From NCBI RefSeq assembly GCF_004959855.1, contig NZ_SPNT01000002.1, forward strand, positions 796,520 to 860,519: a stretch of DNA of 64,000 nucleotides. Reading direction: 5' to 3'. A program made the translations under genes and the position numbers. Origin of the DNA: Nitratireductor sp. XY-223 (GTDB lineage Bacteria > Pseudomonadota > Alphaproteobacteria > Rhizobiales > Rhizobiaceae). Shown here piece by piece: positions 11,301-20,854 of the stretch (position 1 is its first letter; each line of letters begins with the position of its first letter). Below the pieces are notes generated by a model. The model made no database searches and had not been told where the DNA came from. It saw only the letters and a program-made list of their open reading frames with translations.

Positions 11301-12747
11301 TGCTTACCCTTCCGGAAGGTTTGCTGGCCCACCACGGAGCCGGATCAACGGGTTTACCGTTCTTTCTGAATTCAATGTAAAGCGTTGGCTCCGCCGTAGC
11401 CAGAGCCAAAACCGATGCCGATACCACTTTTGTCGTGTTCATGCGCCCAATTGGCTCGCCGGCGACGACAAACTGACCGATATCGGCGTTGGTGCTGCCC
11501 ATGCCTGCAAGCACCAGATGATAGCCGTCCCCGGCATTGAGTATAATCAACTCGCCATAGGAACGGAACGGGCCGGAGTATACCACCCAACCGTCTGCCG
11601 GTGCTGTCACAATTGCGTCAGGCACCGTTGAAACCATCATGCCCTTCAGCGGCCGGCCGGTCCCGTCATCCTCGCCGAATCCGAACTTCCGGTTCCCGGC
11701 GACGGGCAGTTCCAGTTTCTTCTTCAGGCGCGAGAAGGCAAATGCCGGGGCGATGCGATCGGCATCCGGCGGCGCCTTGCGAGCTGTTTCGCGGGCTTTT
11801 TCCCTTTGCTTCTGCGACTGCTCGGCGCGTTGCTTTTCCGCGCGCTCGGCTTCCTCGGCGGCGCGGCGCACCGATTCGATCTCGTCGCCCAGCGATGAGA
11901 TCAAATCCTCAAGGCTGCGGGCACGTGCCGCGAGCCGCTGGGACGCCGCGGCCTCCTGTTCCAGCTTTTCGCGGTTCTGTTCGGCAAGCTTGCGTTTCTC
12001 GGCAAGGAGCAGCGTCAGCTTCTCCTCCTCCTCCGCCTGCTCCTGCAGCGTTGCGATCAGGCGCTCGCGCTCGTTGGAGATCGAGGCGCGCACATCCGTC
12101 AGTTCCTTCAGGTCGGCCACCAGCTTTTCGGTCTGTTCGCGGATCTCCGGGACCACTGCGCCAAGCAAAATGGCGCTGCGCACCGATGAGAGCGCGTCTT
12201 CGGGGCTGACAAGCAGGGCCGGCGGCGGATTGCGCCCCATGCGCTGCAGGGCGGCAAGCACCTCGGCGAGAACGCCGCGGCGGGCGTTGAGCGAATCGCG
12301 CAACGCGGTGTGGCGGCCGCTGAGACTGGCTAGGCGCAACTCGCTTTCGGCAACCTCCTCACTCAATTTCTTCTGCGTCTTGGCGCTCTGAATGAGTTCG
12401 GTCCGGATCGTCGCCTGATCCTTTTTGAGCGCGTCGATGCTCGATTCGAGCGCCACGCGGCGTTCCCGCGAGAGCTCGATATCGGCGGTGATCTTCTCGA
12501 GTTCGCCCAGCCCCTTGCGCCGCTGCTCGTCCAGCCGCTCGACCGTGGCCTCGCCGGGCCGGCCGGACTTCAGGGCCTGCGATGTCCGGACACTCTGCGA
12601 CTGGGCGGGCGCCATTGCCGCCGCCAGGACGGACGCGGCGCAAACCAGTCCGACCGCACTGTTGCGCAACAAAGGGAACGCTGTGTGCAGGGGGCGCGCC
12701 CGCAAGCGGCCGGGCAGACCTGCCGTGTATTTCCCCGTGCGAATCAT
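11290..12747 (-). CDS. Murein hydrolase activator, EnvC family (coiled coil plus LytM domain)
   Basis: About 485 residues: a signal region, then a long Glu/Lys/Arg/Ala-rich coiled coil covering most of residues 60-320. A C-terminal degenerate M23/LytM domain follows (KGMMVSTVPDAIVTAPADGWVVYSGPF, then GELIILNAGDGYHLVLAGM and FVVAGEPIG). EnvC proteins activate cell-separation amidases in the periplasm. The zinc-binding histidines of active M23 peptidases are not evident, which fits an activator. The start is taken at ATG 12747; ATG 12768 is possible, and the longer frame to 13080 lacks support. It overlaps ctpA. Confidence 0.9.
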   Translation of the reverse strand: MIRTGKYTAGLPGRLRARPLHTAFPLLRNSAVGLVCAASVLAAAMAPAQSQSVRTSQALKSGRPGEATVERLDEQRRKGLGELEKITADIELSRERRVALESSIDALKKDQATIRTELIQSAKTQKKLSEEVAESELRLASLSGRHTALRDSLNARRGVLAEVLAALQRMGRNPPPALLVSPEDALSSVRSAILLGAVVPEIREQTEKLVADLKELTDVRASISNERERLIATLQEQAEEEEKLTLLLAEKRKLAEQNREKLEQEAAASQRLAARARSLEDLISSLGDEIESVRRAAEEAERAEKQRAEQSQKQREKARETARKAPPDADRIAPAFAFSRLKKKLELPVAGNRKFGFGEDDGTGRPLKGMMVSTVPDAIVTAPADGWVVYSGPFRSYGELIILNAGDGYHLVLAGMGSTNADIGQFVVAGEPIGRMNTTKVVSASVLALATAEPTLYIEFRKNGKPVDPAPWWASKPSGRVSNDS

Positions 12748-12971
12748 CAGTCCCCGTCTTTGCACCATGCGATCATTATCGCCGCTCCTCGCAAGCCAAT
12801 GCAATATCCTCCCGGGGCGGGAATTGCCGTATGGCCGATTTTGTCCTCCATGCCCGTGATCGCGCGTCGAAGGCACCGCATATCGCGATTCACGGCCGTC
12901 GGACCTGTCTGCCAGCCAAGAGTGGCCGGGATATGGCAGGATCCGGGTTATCGGGCTCATCGCAACGCGCA

Positions 12972-13454
12972 CTAGCTTCGGTGATAGGGATGACCGGTCA
13001 ATATGGTCGAAACCCTGTAAAGCTGCTCGGCAAGCAGGATCCTGACGATCTGGTGCGGCCAGGTCAGCTTTCCAAAGCAAAGCACCGCATCGGCCCGCTC
13101 CGTGAGTTGCCGGTCGAGGCCGTCCGCGCCGCCGATCACAATGACGAGATCCCGGCGCCCAGCATCGGACCAGTCCTGCAGCATGCGCGCGAAGGCGTTC
13201 GAATCGATGGCCTTGCCGCGCTCGTCCAGGGCAATGATCAGTGCATCGGCCGGCAATTGCCTGGCAAGGGCATCGTATTCATCGCTTTTTCGGGTGTCGG
13301 CGTTTGCGGCCCGGCTCTCCGGCAGCTCGACGACGCGGCTGAAGGTCAGGCCGCAGGCGGCACCGGTTTTGGAGAATCGATTGAGATAGCGCGCTGCAAG
13401 TTCTCTTTCGGGGCCGGCCTTCAACCGGCCCACGGCATAAATCGATACGCGCAT
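12972..13454 (-). CDS. rlmH: 23S rRNA pseudouridine-1915 N3-methyltransferase
   Basis: The 160-residue SPOUT-class methyltransferase RlmH, which modifies helix 69 of 23S rRNA in assembled 70S ribosomes. It has exactly the family length from MRVSIYAVGRLKAGPE. The knot region is visible as ALDERGKAIDSNAFA, IGGADGL and the C-terminal LTWPHQIVRILLAEQLYR. The upstream extension of the frame (to 13565) has no family similarity. It follows rsfS, the usual order. Confidence 0.96.
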   Translation of the reverse strand: MRVSIYAVGRLKAGPERELAARYLNRFSKTGAACGLTFSRVVELPESRAANADTRKSDEYDALARQLPADALIIALDERGKAIDSNAFARMLQDWSDAGRRDLVIVIGGADGLDRQLTERADAVLCFGKLTWPHQIVRILLAEQLYRVSTILTGHPYHRS

Positions 13455-13643
13455 TTCGCCTCGCATGGTCGCCCGGTCCGGACCGGACCGGCAACCGGCG
13501 CATCGTGTGGCCGGGCGGATTCGCACATTAAGGCCGCGTGCGGATCCGATACCACACTCAATCAATAAGTCACCAACGTGCCTGCAAGGAACCGGAACGG
13601 CTGTCCGCGGGCGATCGCGGACCGGGGGTCCGGCTTGCGGACG

Positions 13644-14120
13644 CTAGTGGATCGTGTCCTCGTCGATCTCCGGGGTCATCCACATCTTCTCGATGTTGTA
13701 GAATTCCCTGACTTCCGGGCGGAACACGTGAATGATGATGTCGCCCGCGTCGATCAGGACCCAGTCACCGTTGCTCAGACCCTCAACTTTCGCCGTACCG
13801 AAGCCGGCGTCTTTCAGGTCGCGCAAAAGATGGTCGCAGATCGCCGTGACATGACGGTTCGATCGGCCGGACGAGACCACCATGTGATCGCCCAGTGCCG
13901 ACTTTCCGGTAATGTCTATGGAGACAACGTCTTCGGCCTTGGATTCCTCGAGGCTGGCGAGGACCAGTTTCAACGCATGAAATGCAGCATTGCCGCTTTC
14001 CAGTGCGGATGAGGAAATGTTTTCAACATTTCCCTTGCTGTGTGCTGTTCTCAGTGTCTTTCCTTTCCGTGACAGAACAAGCTGTGTATCTGCCTGTGCG
14101 CGAAGACCTTCCGGCCCCAT
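13644..14120 (-). CDS. rsfS: Ribosomal silencing factor RsfS
   Basis: A 158-residue protein that binds uL14 on the 50S subunit and blocks subunit joining under starvation. The RsfS core spans about residues 42-155 (LASLEESKAEDVVSIDI, SGRSNRHVTAICDHL, GDWVLIDAGDIIIHVF, EFYNIEKMW). The first ~40 residues are a poorly conserved extension, so a later start cannot be excluded. It lies between nadD and rlmH; a candidate internal promoter and a palindrome lie just upstream. Confidence 0.95.
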   Translation of the reverse strand: MGPEGLRAQADTQLVLSRKGKTLRTAHSKGNVENISSSALESGNAAFHALKLVLASLEESKAEDVVSIDITGKSALGDHMVVSSGRSNRHVTAICDHLLRDLKDAGFGTAKVEGLSNGDWVLIDAGDIIIHVFRPEVREFYNIEKMWMTPEIDEDTIH

Positions 14121-14200
14121 TGCCGATGTTTCTTCGCCTCAACTGCAGTCCGAGTAGCAAAAAACGACTCAGACGGCACGCGTCGCAGCAAATACACCTA

Positions 14201-14230
14201 AAGATAGGCATGGAAACCTTAAGGTTTCAA
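14201..14230 (-). promoter_or_regulatory. Candidate rsfS promoter overlapping a perfect palindrome
   Basis: On the minus strand TTGAAA (14230-14225) and TATCTT (14206-14201) are separated by 18 bases. The -35 hexamer lies inside a perfect 16-bp palindrome, GAAACCTTAAGGTTTC (14213-14228). The 121-base nadD-rsfS gap is also more AT-rich than its flanks. The palindrome could be an operator or an RNA hairpin; which one is not decided by the sequence. Confidence 0.4.
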
Positions 14231-14241
14231 GACAACCCCAT

Positions 14242-14883
14242 TCACGATTTGCCGACCGGCAATTGCTGGCTGTTGCGGATGGCGGTCGACGACAATGGCG
14301 AGCGCGGACCGTGAATGAACGTCCAGGCGGGTGGGCGCATGCGCGCCAGCGCCCCGGCCTGGGCCTCGTCAACGCGCGCATAGTCGAACGTCTTGGCCAT
14401 GATCGAGGACAGATAGGACAGCGTCGAGCCGGGCCGGTCGACGACGGCGATCGGCATCGTGTTGGCGATATATTGCCAATCCTGCCAGCGGTGGAAGCCG
14501 GCGAGATTGTCGGCGCCCATCACCCAGGCGAAATCGACGCCGCGATTGCGTTCGGTCACGAATTGCAGCGTCTCGGCCGTGTAGCGCAGGCCGTGCGCCG
14601 CCTCGAAGGCGGTGAACTTGACGCGCGGATCGGCGGCGATCTCCTGGCACCATCGTATGCGGGTTGCCAAGTCTGCCAGATTGCTGTTGTCTTTCAACGG
14701 GTTGCCAGGTGTCACGATCCACCACAACTGGTCGAGCCGCAGCCTGCGCAGGGCCGTGTCGGCCACCAGGACATGCCCCTCGTGAGGCGGATTGAACGAG
14801 CCGCCGAACAGGCCGACGGCCATACCGGGTTCGACATGGGGCATGCGCAGGAGCGAAGCCGGGATTTCGTGCAATTCGTTCAC
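14242..14883 (-). CDS. nadD: Nicotinate-nucleotide adenylyltransferase
   Basis: A 213-residue enzyme that converts nicotinate mononucleotide and ATP to deamido-NAD, the last-but-one step of NAD synthesis. The nucleotidyltransferase signature GLFGGSFNPPHEGH and the C-terminal SSTAIRNSQ (ISSTxIR-type) are clear, as are PGNPLKD and MGADNLAGFHRWQDW. The start is a GTG at 14883; an ATG at 14844 is an alternative. It lies 11 bases after proA, in the same transcription unit. Confidence 0.96.
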   Translation of the reverse strand: MNELHEIPASLLRMPHVEPGMAVGLFGGSFNPPHEGHVLVADTALRRLRLDQLWWIVTPGNPLKDNSNLADLATRIRWCQEIAADPRVKFTAFEAAHGLRYTAETLQFVTERNRGVDFAWVMGADNLAGFHRWQDWQYIANTMPIAVVDRPGSTLSYLSSIMAKTFDYARVDEAQAGALARMRPPAWTFIHGPRSPLSSTAIRNSQQLPVGKS

Positions 14884-14894
14884 CCGATCGGCCG

Positions 14895-16178
14895 TCAGGG
14901 CCGTGTCTGGCCGCTGCCGCGCACCCGGTACTTGAACGAGGTGAGCTGCTCGACGCCGACGGGTCCGCGCGCGTGCATCTTGCCCGTGGCAATGCCGATC
15001 TCGGCGCCCATGCCGAACTCGCCGCCGTCTGCGAACTGGGTCGACGCATTGTGCAGGAGAATCGCCGAATCGATCTCGTTCATGAAGCGCTCGACGACCG
15101 CCGCATCCTCGGCAATGACCGCCTCGGTGTGATTCGACGAATATTTACCGATATGGGCGATCGCGCCGCCAATCCCGTCGACGAGCGCCACGGAAATGAC
15201 CGGCGCCAGATATTCGGTCGACCAATCCGATTCGCTGGCCGCCACGGCCTGCGGATAGGCCTTGCAGACCGCGGTCGAGCCGCGAATCTCGCATCCGGCC
15301 GCCGTCAGGGCCTCGAGCAGGGGAACGAGGTGGGATTGCGCCGCCTCCTTGTCCACCAGCAGCGTTTCCGCTGCGCCGCAAATGCCTGTGCGGCGCATCT
15401 TGGCGTTGACCGTTATCGCCTTCGCCATGTCGGGTTCGGCGGACTTGTCGACATAGATGTGGCAAATGCCCTCCAGATGGGCAAAGACGGGAACACGTGC
15501 CTCGCTTTGCACCCGGGCCACGAGGTTCTTACCGCCCCTCGGCACGATCACGTCGATGGCGCCGGACAGGCCCTTGAGCATTTCGCCGACGGCCTGGCGG
15601 TCGGTCACGGGCACACGCTGGATGGCGTGCGCGGGAAGGTCCGCCGCCTCAAGTCCCTTGACCAGGCAGCGGTGTATGGCGGCCGACGAGTTGTGCGAAT
15701 CCGAACCGCCGCGCAGGATCACCGCGTTGCCGGCCTTGAGGCACAGTGCGCCGGCATCCGCCGTCACGTTCGGCCGGCTCTCGTAAATGACGCCGATGAC
15801 GCCAAGCGGCGTGCGCACGCGCTCAATTGCGAGGCCGTTGGGACGCGTCCATCTGGCGATGACGTCGCCGACCGGATCCTTCAGCCCGGCAATGGCGCGC
15901 ACGCCCTCGGCCATAGCCGCGACGCGGTCCCTGTCGAGCTTAAGTCGGTCGAGGAAGGAGGCCGCCATGTCGGATTCCGCAGCGTTCTGCATGTCGACGG
16001 CATTCGCCTCCAGGATGGCGTCCGTGTCGGCCAGGATGGCATCGGCCATGGCCAGCAGTGCCGCGTTCTTCTGCTCTTCGGTGGCGACGGCCAGCGGTGC
16101 GCTCGCGGCCCGGGCATTCTCGCCCATCGCCGCCATCAGTTCACCCACGTTTGCCTTCTCCGCAACTTCGTCAAGCAT
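14895..16178 (-). CDS. proA: Glutamate-5-semialdehyde dehydrogenase (gamma-glutamyl phosphate reductase)
   Basis: A 427-residue NADPH-dependent enzyme that reduces gamma-glutamyl phosphate in proline synthesis. Conserved segments include [25 protein letters not shown], the catalytic cysteine region ([15 protein letters not shown]) and SSNHTEAVI. The start at 16178 is preferred because an AGGAAC element lies upstream; the frame could begin at 16211, which would overlap the end of proB. It follows proB directly, so the two proline genes form one unit. Confidence 0.97.
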   Translation of the reverse strand: MLDEVAEKANVGELMAAMGENARAASAPLAVATEEQKNAALLAMADAILADTDAILEANAVDMQNAAESDMAASFLDRLKLDRDRVAAMAEGVRAIAGLKDPVGDVIARWTRPNGLAIERVRTPLGVIGVIYESRPNVTADAGALCLKAGNAVILRGGSDSHNSSAAIHRCLVKGLEAADLPAHAIQRVPVTDRQAVGEMLKGLSGAIDVIVPRGGKNLVARVQSEARVPVFAHLEGICHIYVDKSAEPDMAKAITVNAKMRRTGICGAAETLLVDKEAAQSHLVPLLEALTAAGCEIRGSTAVCKAYPQAVAASESDWSTEYLAPVISVALVDGIGGAIAHIGKYSSNHTEAVIAEDAAVVERFMNEIDSAILLHNASTQFADGGEFGMGAEIGIATGKMHARGPVGVEQLTSFKYRVRGSGQTRP

Positions 16179-16197
16179 CGTACCGTTCCTGTTGCCG

Positions 16198-17361
16198 TTA
16201 CTCGTCCTCATTCAGGGCAATCTGCGCCCCTGTCAACACCATGTCGTCCCGGTGGACCATCGCCGCGCGCCCCGAATAGCCGAGTATTTCGGCGATTTCC
16301 GAGGATTTGCGGCCGGCTATCTGCAGGGCCTCCTCGGCGCCATAGGCGGCAAGGCCGCGGGCGAACTCGTAGCCGGCCAGGTCGCAAATGGCGACGGTGT
16401 CGCCGCGCGCGAAGCTGCCGGTGACCTTGCGCACCCCCGCGGGCAGAAGGCTCCTGCCGGATTTGAGCGCCTCAAGCGCACCGGTGTCAACGAAGAACCG
16501 CCCGGCCGGGTCAAGCTGGCCGGCGATCCATTTCTTGCGGGCCGTCACGGGCGACGCATCGGCCTCGAACAGGCTGTGCCGGGCGCCCTCTTCGATGGCG
16601 CGCAGCGGATGGTCGCGCTTGCCCGAGGCGATGATCATGGCGCAGCCGGCCTTGGTGGCGATACGGCCCGCCTCGATCTTGGTCTTCATGCCGCCGCGTG
16701 ACAGCTCCGAACCCGCGTCGCCGGCCATGGCGTCGATCTCGGGGGTGATTTCGGCGATGCGGGGCAGGAACTCGGCATCCGGGTTCTTATCCGGCGGCGC
16801 GGAGTAGAGACCATCGACGTCCGACAGCAGCACCAGAAGATCGGCGCCGGCCATGGAGGCGACGCGGGCCGCCAGGCGGTCGTTGTCGCCGTAGCGGATC
16901 TCGTTGGTGGCGACACTGTCGTTCTCGTTGATCACCGGTACGGCACCCGCCTCCAGCAATTGCTGGATTGTCGCACGGGCGTTGAGATAGCGGCGCCGGT
17001 CCTTGGTGTCGTCGAGCGTCAGCAGAATCTGGCCGGCGACAAGGCCTTTTTCGGACAAGGCCTCCGACCACGCGTGGGCCAGCGCGATCTGGCCAATGGA
17101 CGCAACCGCCTGACTTTCCTCAAGTTTCAGGCCACGCTCGTGACCGAGGCTGGTGCCGCGCATCACGGTGCGTCCTAGTGCGATCGAGCCGGAGGAGACG
17201 ATCATGACGTCCGAGCCGTTGCCGCGCAGGGCGGCGATATCGCGGCACAGGGTCTCAACCCAGCGGCGGCGCAGCCCGTCCTTGCGGTCGACCAGCAGGG
17301 CCGAGCCGACTTTCACGGCGATGCGGCGGTAATCCTTGAGGCGGGCCGGGCTCTGGGTCAT
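16198..17361 (-). CDS. proB: Glutamate 5-kinase with PUA domain
   Basis: A 387-residue kinase for the first step of proline synthesis. An amino-acid kinase domain (about residues 8-265, [46 protein letters not shown] in part, [13 protein letters not shown]) is followed by a C-terminal PUA domain (about 285-380). The start at 17361 ([12 protein letters not shown]) is four bases after the obgE stop; the longer frame overlaps obgE and is rejected. Confidence 0.97.
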   Translation of the reverse strand: MTQSPARLKDYRRIAVKVGSALLVDRKDGLRRRWVETLCRDIAALRGNGSDVMIVSSGSIALGRTVMRGTSLGHERGLKLEESQAVASIGQIALAHAWSEALSEKGLVAGQILLTLDDTKDRRRYLNARATIQQLLEAGAVPVINENDSVATNEIRYGDNDRLAARVASMAGADLLVLLSDVDGLYSAPPDKNPDAEFLPRIAEITPEIDAMAGDAGSELSRGGMKTKIEAGRIATKAGCAMIIASGKRDHPLRAIEEGARHSLFEADASPVTARKKWIAGQLDPAGRFFVDTGALEALKSGRSLLPAGVRKVTGSFARGDTVAICDLAGYEFARGLAAYGAEEALQIAGRKSSEIAEILGYSGRAAMVHRDDMVLTGAQIALNEDE

Positions 17362-17365
17362 GGCG

Positions 17366-18458
<1,093 letters not shown>

Positions 18459-18524
18459 AGGCAATCGACATTTGCCGGTGACAATCAACGATCCGGCCTC
18501 GTGTTGTTTCATACCAGGGTCCCT

Positions 18525-18559
18525 TTCAAAACAACGGCCCGCGGCTTTCGCCACGGGCC
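18525..18559 (-). terminator. Rho-independent terminator after the GNAT gene
   Basis: Reading the minus strand, a 10-bp stem GGCCCGTGGC / GCCGCGGGCC (one mismatch) with a GAAA loop (18559-18536) is followed by GTTGTTTTG. It separates the rplU-rpmA-GNAT transcripts from obgE. Confidence 0.8.
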
Positions 18560-18564
18560 GGTGT

Positions 18565-19164
18565 TCATGCGGCTGCCCAGCTGCGCAAGGAAATCCAGGT
18601 CTTGCGGTCGAGGCGGTACCACTCGACGGGCACGGCACTGCCGAGCGCCAGCGAGTTGACCATGCCGGTTCCCTGGAACTGGAACCCGCATTTGTGGATC
18701 ACCCGGCGCGAGCCGAGATTGGTGACGCGGCAGCGCACGTCGATGCACTCGATGTTGCGGGTGCGGAACGCCATGTCGATCACCGCGTGGGCGGCCTCCG
18801 TGGCGTAGCCGTTGTCCCAGAACGGCTCGCCGATCCAGTAGCCGAGCTCGAGCGTGACGGGATCGTCCTGCGGCTCGATCCCGCAGCAGCCGAGGAACCG
18901 GCCGTCCTCCGCATTGGTCACCGCGTAGACGCATTTGCCGATCGCGCCGGTCCGGGAGCGGCGGATAAAATCCGTCGCGTCCTTGCGGGTATAGGGATGC
19001 GGCATGCGCGACACCATCGTTGCGACCCGGGCGTTGTTGGCGAGATAGGCAATTGCGTCCGTGTCCTCGATGTGCGGGGCCCGCAAGACCAACCGCTCGG
19101 TAACAAGAACAGGGCATCCCCCTCGCTCGTGATGGCTGTCTTCGTCCTGACTTTCCGTTTCCAT
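18565..19164 (-). CDS. GNAT family N-acetyltransferase (RimJ/RimL type)
   Basis: A 199-residue GCN5-related acetyltransferase. The domain runs from about residue 20 (VTERLVLRAPHIEDTDAIAYLANN), through ELGYWIGEPFWDNGYATEA and VTNLGSRRVIHKCGFQFQG, the acetyl-CoA and beta-bulge region. This pattern is that of the RimJ/RimL group, which acetylates ribosomal protein N-termini, among other targets. The gene is directly downstream of rpmA, a conserved position in rhizobia, so a translation-related substrate is plausible but unproven. ATG 19164 is chosen over the longer frame. Confidence 0.9.
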   Translation of the reverse strand: METESQDEDSHHERGGCPVLVTERLVLRAPHIEDTDAIAYLANNARVATMVSRMPHPYTRKDATDFIRRSRTGAIGKCVYAVTNAEDGRFLGCCGIEPQDDPVTLELGYWIGEPFWDNGYATEAAHAVIDMAFRTRNIECIDVRCRVTNLGSRRVIHKCGFQFQGTGMVNSLALGSAVPVEWYRLDRKTWISLRSWAAA

Positions 19165-19177
19165 TTTCAGTCCTCCA

Positions 19178-19223
19178 GTTGCAAATGAAAAGGGGAGACG
19201 GTGTCCCATCTCCCCTTGCAACT
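19178..19223 (-). terminator. Hairpin between rpmA and GNAT (terminator or attenuator)
   Basis: A perfect 9-bp stem AAGGGGAGA / TCTCCCCTT (19190-19198 and 19209-19217) is nested in an outer 8-bp repeat AGTTGCAA / TTGCAACT (19178-19185 and 19216-19223). On the minus strand the stem is followed by TTCATTTG, a weak T-run. It may end or reduce transcription after rpmA before the GNAT gene. Confidence 0.55.
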
Positions 19224-19276
19224 TTTGGCCTGATCTATGTCAGCCGGGTCGATGAGACGCCGGCTGTCCCCACCGG

Positions 19277-19546
19277 CTATTCCGCTGCTTGCGCACGCGG
19301 CATTACGGACACGTAGCAGCGACCGTTTGCCTTGGTGCGGAAGGACACATTGCCCTCCACGGTCGCAAAAATCGTGTGATCCTTGCCGAGGCCGACGCCC
19401 TGGCCCGGGTGCCACTTGGTGCCGCGCTGGCGCACGATAATGTTGCCCGGAATCACGGCTTCGCCGCCGAACTTCTTCACGCCGAGGCGCTTGGATTCTG
19501 AATCGCGTCCGTTGCGCGACGAACCGCCAGCTTTTTTGTGTGCCAT
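19277..19546 (-). CDS. rpmA: 50S ribosomal protein bL27
   Basis: The 89-residue bL27, whose N-terminus reaches the peptidyl transferase centre. The sequence is complete ([20 protein letters not shown], then [15 protein letters not shown] and [10 protein letters not shown]). It lies 27 bases after rplU, the standard pair. Confidence 0.98.
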   Translation of the reverse strand: MAHKKAGGSSRNGRDSESKRLGVKKFGGEAVIPGNIIVRQRGTKWHPGQGVGLGKDHTIFATVEGNVSFRTKANGRCYVSVMPRAQAAE

Positions 19547-19573
19547 TGGTCTACTCCTTTACCTCGATCCCGA

Positions 19574-20323
19574 TTACTTCGCTTCGTCGGCCAGGGCCTT
19601 GGCCTGACCGATCCAGTCGTCGCGCTCGATGCGGCCCTTGAAGTTCAGGGCCTCGTCGAGCTTGGCGATGTCGTCCTTGGTGAAGGCAGCGATCTGCGCG
19701 TACTGGGTGACGCCGAACGCATGCAGCTTCTTCTCCAGGACCGGGCCGACGCCGGAGATCTTCTTCAGATCATCGGCTTCGCCCTTCGGGGCCGAGAAAA
19801 TTGCGGCCGGTGCATCCTCGGCGGCTTTCGCCTTGGGTGCGGCCTTGGGTTTCTCAGCGGCCTTTGCATTTTCCGTAGCCTTGGGCTTTTCCGCAGCCTT
19901 CGGCTTCTCGGCAGGCTTGGCCTTTTCCGTTGCCTTTGCCTTCGGAGCCTCCTCGCTCTTCTTGGCTTCGGCCTTCTTCGGTGCGGCGGCCTTTTTCTTC
20001 GGTTTGGCGCCACCCGTCAGAATTTCCGAGATCCGGATCGTCGTCTCGTGCTGACGATGACCGCGGGTCCGCTTGGAGTTCTGGCGGCGGCGCTTCTTGA
20101 ACGCGATGACCTTGCGGGCACGGCCCTGCTCGACAACCTCGGCGGTGACGAGCGCGCCGTCGACAAACGGCTTGCCGATGGCCGCATCGGCACCTTCGCC
20201 GACCATCAGAACTTCGTTGAACTCAACAATGTCGCCGGCATCGCCGGCCAGTCTTTCGACCTTGAGGACGTCGTCGGCAGCAACGGTGTACTGCTTTCCG
20301 CCCGTTTTGATGACTGCGAACAC
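19574..20323 (-). CDS. rplU: 50S ribosomal protein bL21 with C-terminal Lys/Ala/Pro linker and helix-hairpin-helix domain
   Basis: 249 residues, more than twice the usual bL21 length. Residues 1-105 are a normal bL21 ([34 protein letters not shown]). Residues ~106-182 are a low-complexity linker of repeated AEKPKA/KAKA units. Residues ~185-249 form a helix-hairpin-helix module ([17 protein letters not shown] ... [14 protein letters not shown]), like the tails on some alphaproteobacterial NuoE proteins. The start is GTG at 20323 with AAAGG upstream. The bL21 role in 50S assembly is certain; the role of the tail is unknown. No frameshift separates the parts. Confidence 0.96.
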   Translation of the reverse strand: MFAVIKTGGKQYTVAADDVLKVERLAGDAGDIVEFNEVLMVGEGADAAIGKPFVDGALVTAEVVEQGRARKVIAFKKRRRQNSKRTRGHRQHETTIRISEILTGGAKPKKKAAAPKKAEAKKSEEAPKAKATEKAKPAEKPKAAEKPKATENAKAAEKPKAAPKAKAAEDAPAAIFSAPKGEADDLKKISGVGPVLEKKLHAFGVTQYAQIAAFTKDDIAKLDEALNFKGRIERDDWIGQAKALADEAK

Positions 20324-20718
20324 TTTCTTGCCTTTCCATGTTCGGTCCGGCTTGTCGCGGTTGCCCGCACAGCCGTCTTTTTATTCAGTCGGTTACGAAT
20401 GATCGCCGGATTGTGCCGACGGCCCTTTTCAGGCCCTTCAGCGCCAAGCGGCGAATTTTCCCGGAGCCGTTGTTGACGGGGCTCGGCCCCACAAAAACAG
20501 ATGGCGCAAGTCGCCTCACGCCATGGACAGTCGGGAAATACGGGAAAGCGGTGCGCAAGTCAAGGCGGAGCAAGCCATTTTCAGGCGCCGATCGGGCGCA
20601 TTCCCGACAGTTTGCCGGCCGACGCGCCGGATATCGCGCCGGCGGTTCGAAAACGCCCTTGTCTCGGCGCCCTTGAATGGTTAAGACAGCGCCCGCATAT
20701 TGATGCGCACCACGACGC
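20324..20718. other. Intergenic region between rplU and tRNA-Ser
   Basis: About 395 bases without a credible gene. It contains the rplU-rpmA promoter candidate at 20535-20563, giving a leader of roughly 200 bases, and the upstream region of the divergent tRNA gene. An open frame crossing it on the minus strand continues through the tRNA and is spurious. Confidence 0.6.
20535..20563 (-). promoter_or_regulatory. Candidate rplU-rpmA promoter
   Basis: On the minus strand TTGACT (20563-20558) is followed after exactly 17 bases by TATTTC (20540-20535). The -35 is preceded by CC, close to the alphaproteobacterial CTTGAC pattern. The implied leader of about 200 bases is long for a ribosomal protein operon and could carry regulation. 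Confidence 0.5.
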
Positions 20719-20808
20719 GGAGAGGTGGCTGAGTGGTTGAAAGCACCGCACTCGAAATGCGGCATACGGGCAACCGTATCGGGGGTTCGAATCCCTTCCT
20801 CTCCGCCA
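20719..20808 (+). tRNA. tRNA-Ser (anticodon CGA)
   Basis: A 90-base class II tRNA with acceptor stem GGAGAGG / CCTCTCC (20719-20725 and 20798-20804), discriminator G and encoded CCA (20806-20808). The anticodon stem CCGCA / TGCGG encloses CTCGAAA with anticodon CGA at 20753-20755, reading UCG. A long variable arm (ATACGGGCAACCGTAT) and the GGTTCGAATCC T-loop are present. The long variable arm and the identity elements fit serine. Confidence 0.97.
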
Positions 20809-20854
20809 TTTCCTCCAAGCGAACTGTTCCACAAACCAAGGCCGGCGCCCCGGT

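Noticed and set aside
20719-20808. tRNA-Ser as an attachment site for an integrated island.
   Set aside because: No integrase gene follows and I found no second copy of the tRNA 3' end within the window, so an island is not supported by the sequence seen.
20385-20834. A 149-codon minus-strand frame ending upstream of rplU and crossing the tRNA gene.
   Set aside because: Its recognisable EGIRTPDTVARMP sequence is the antisense translation of tRNA-Ser, a well-known source of false protein annotations.
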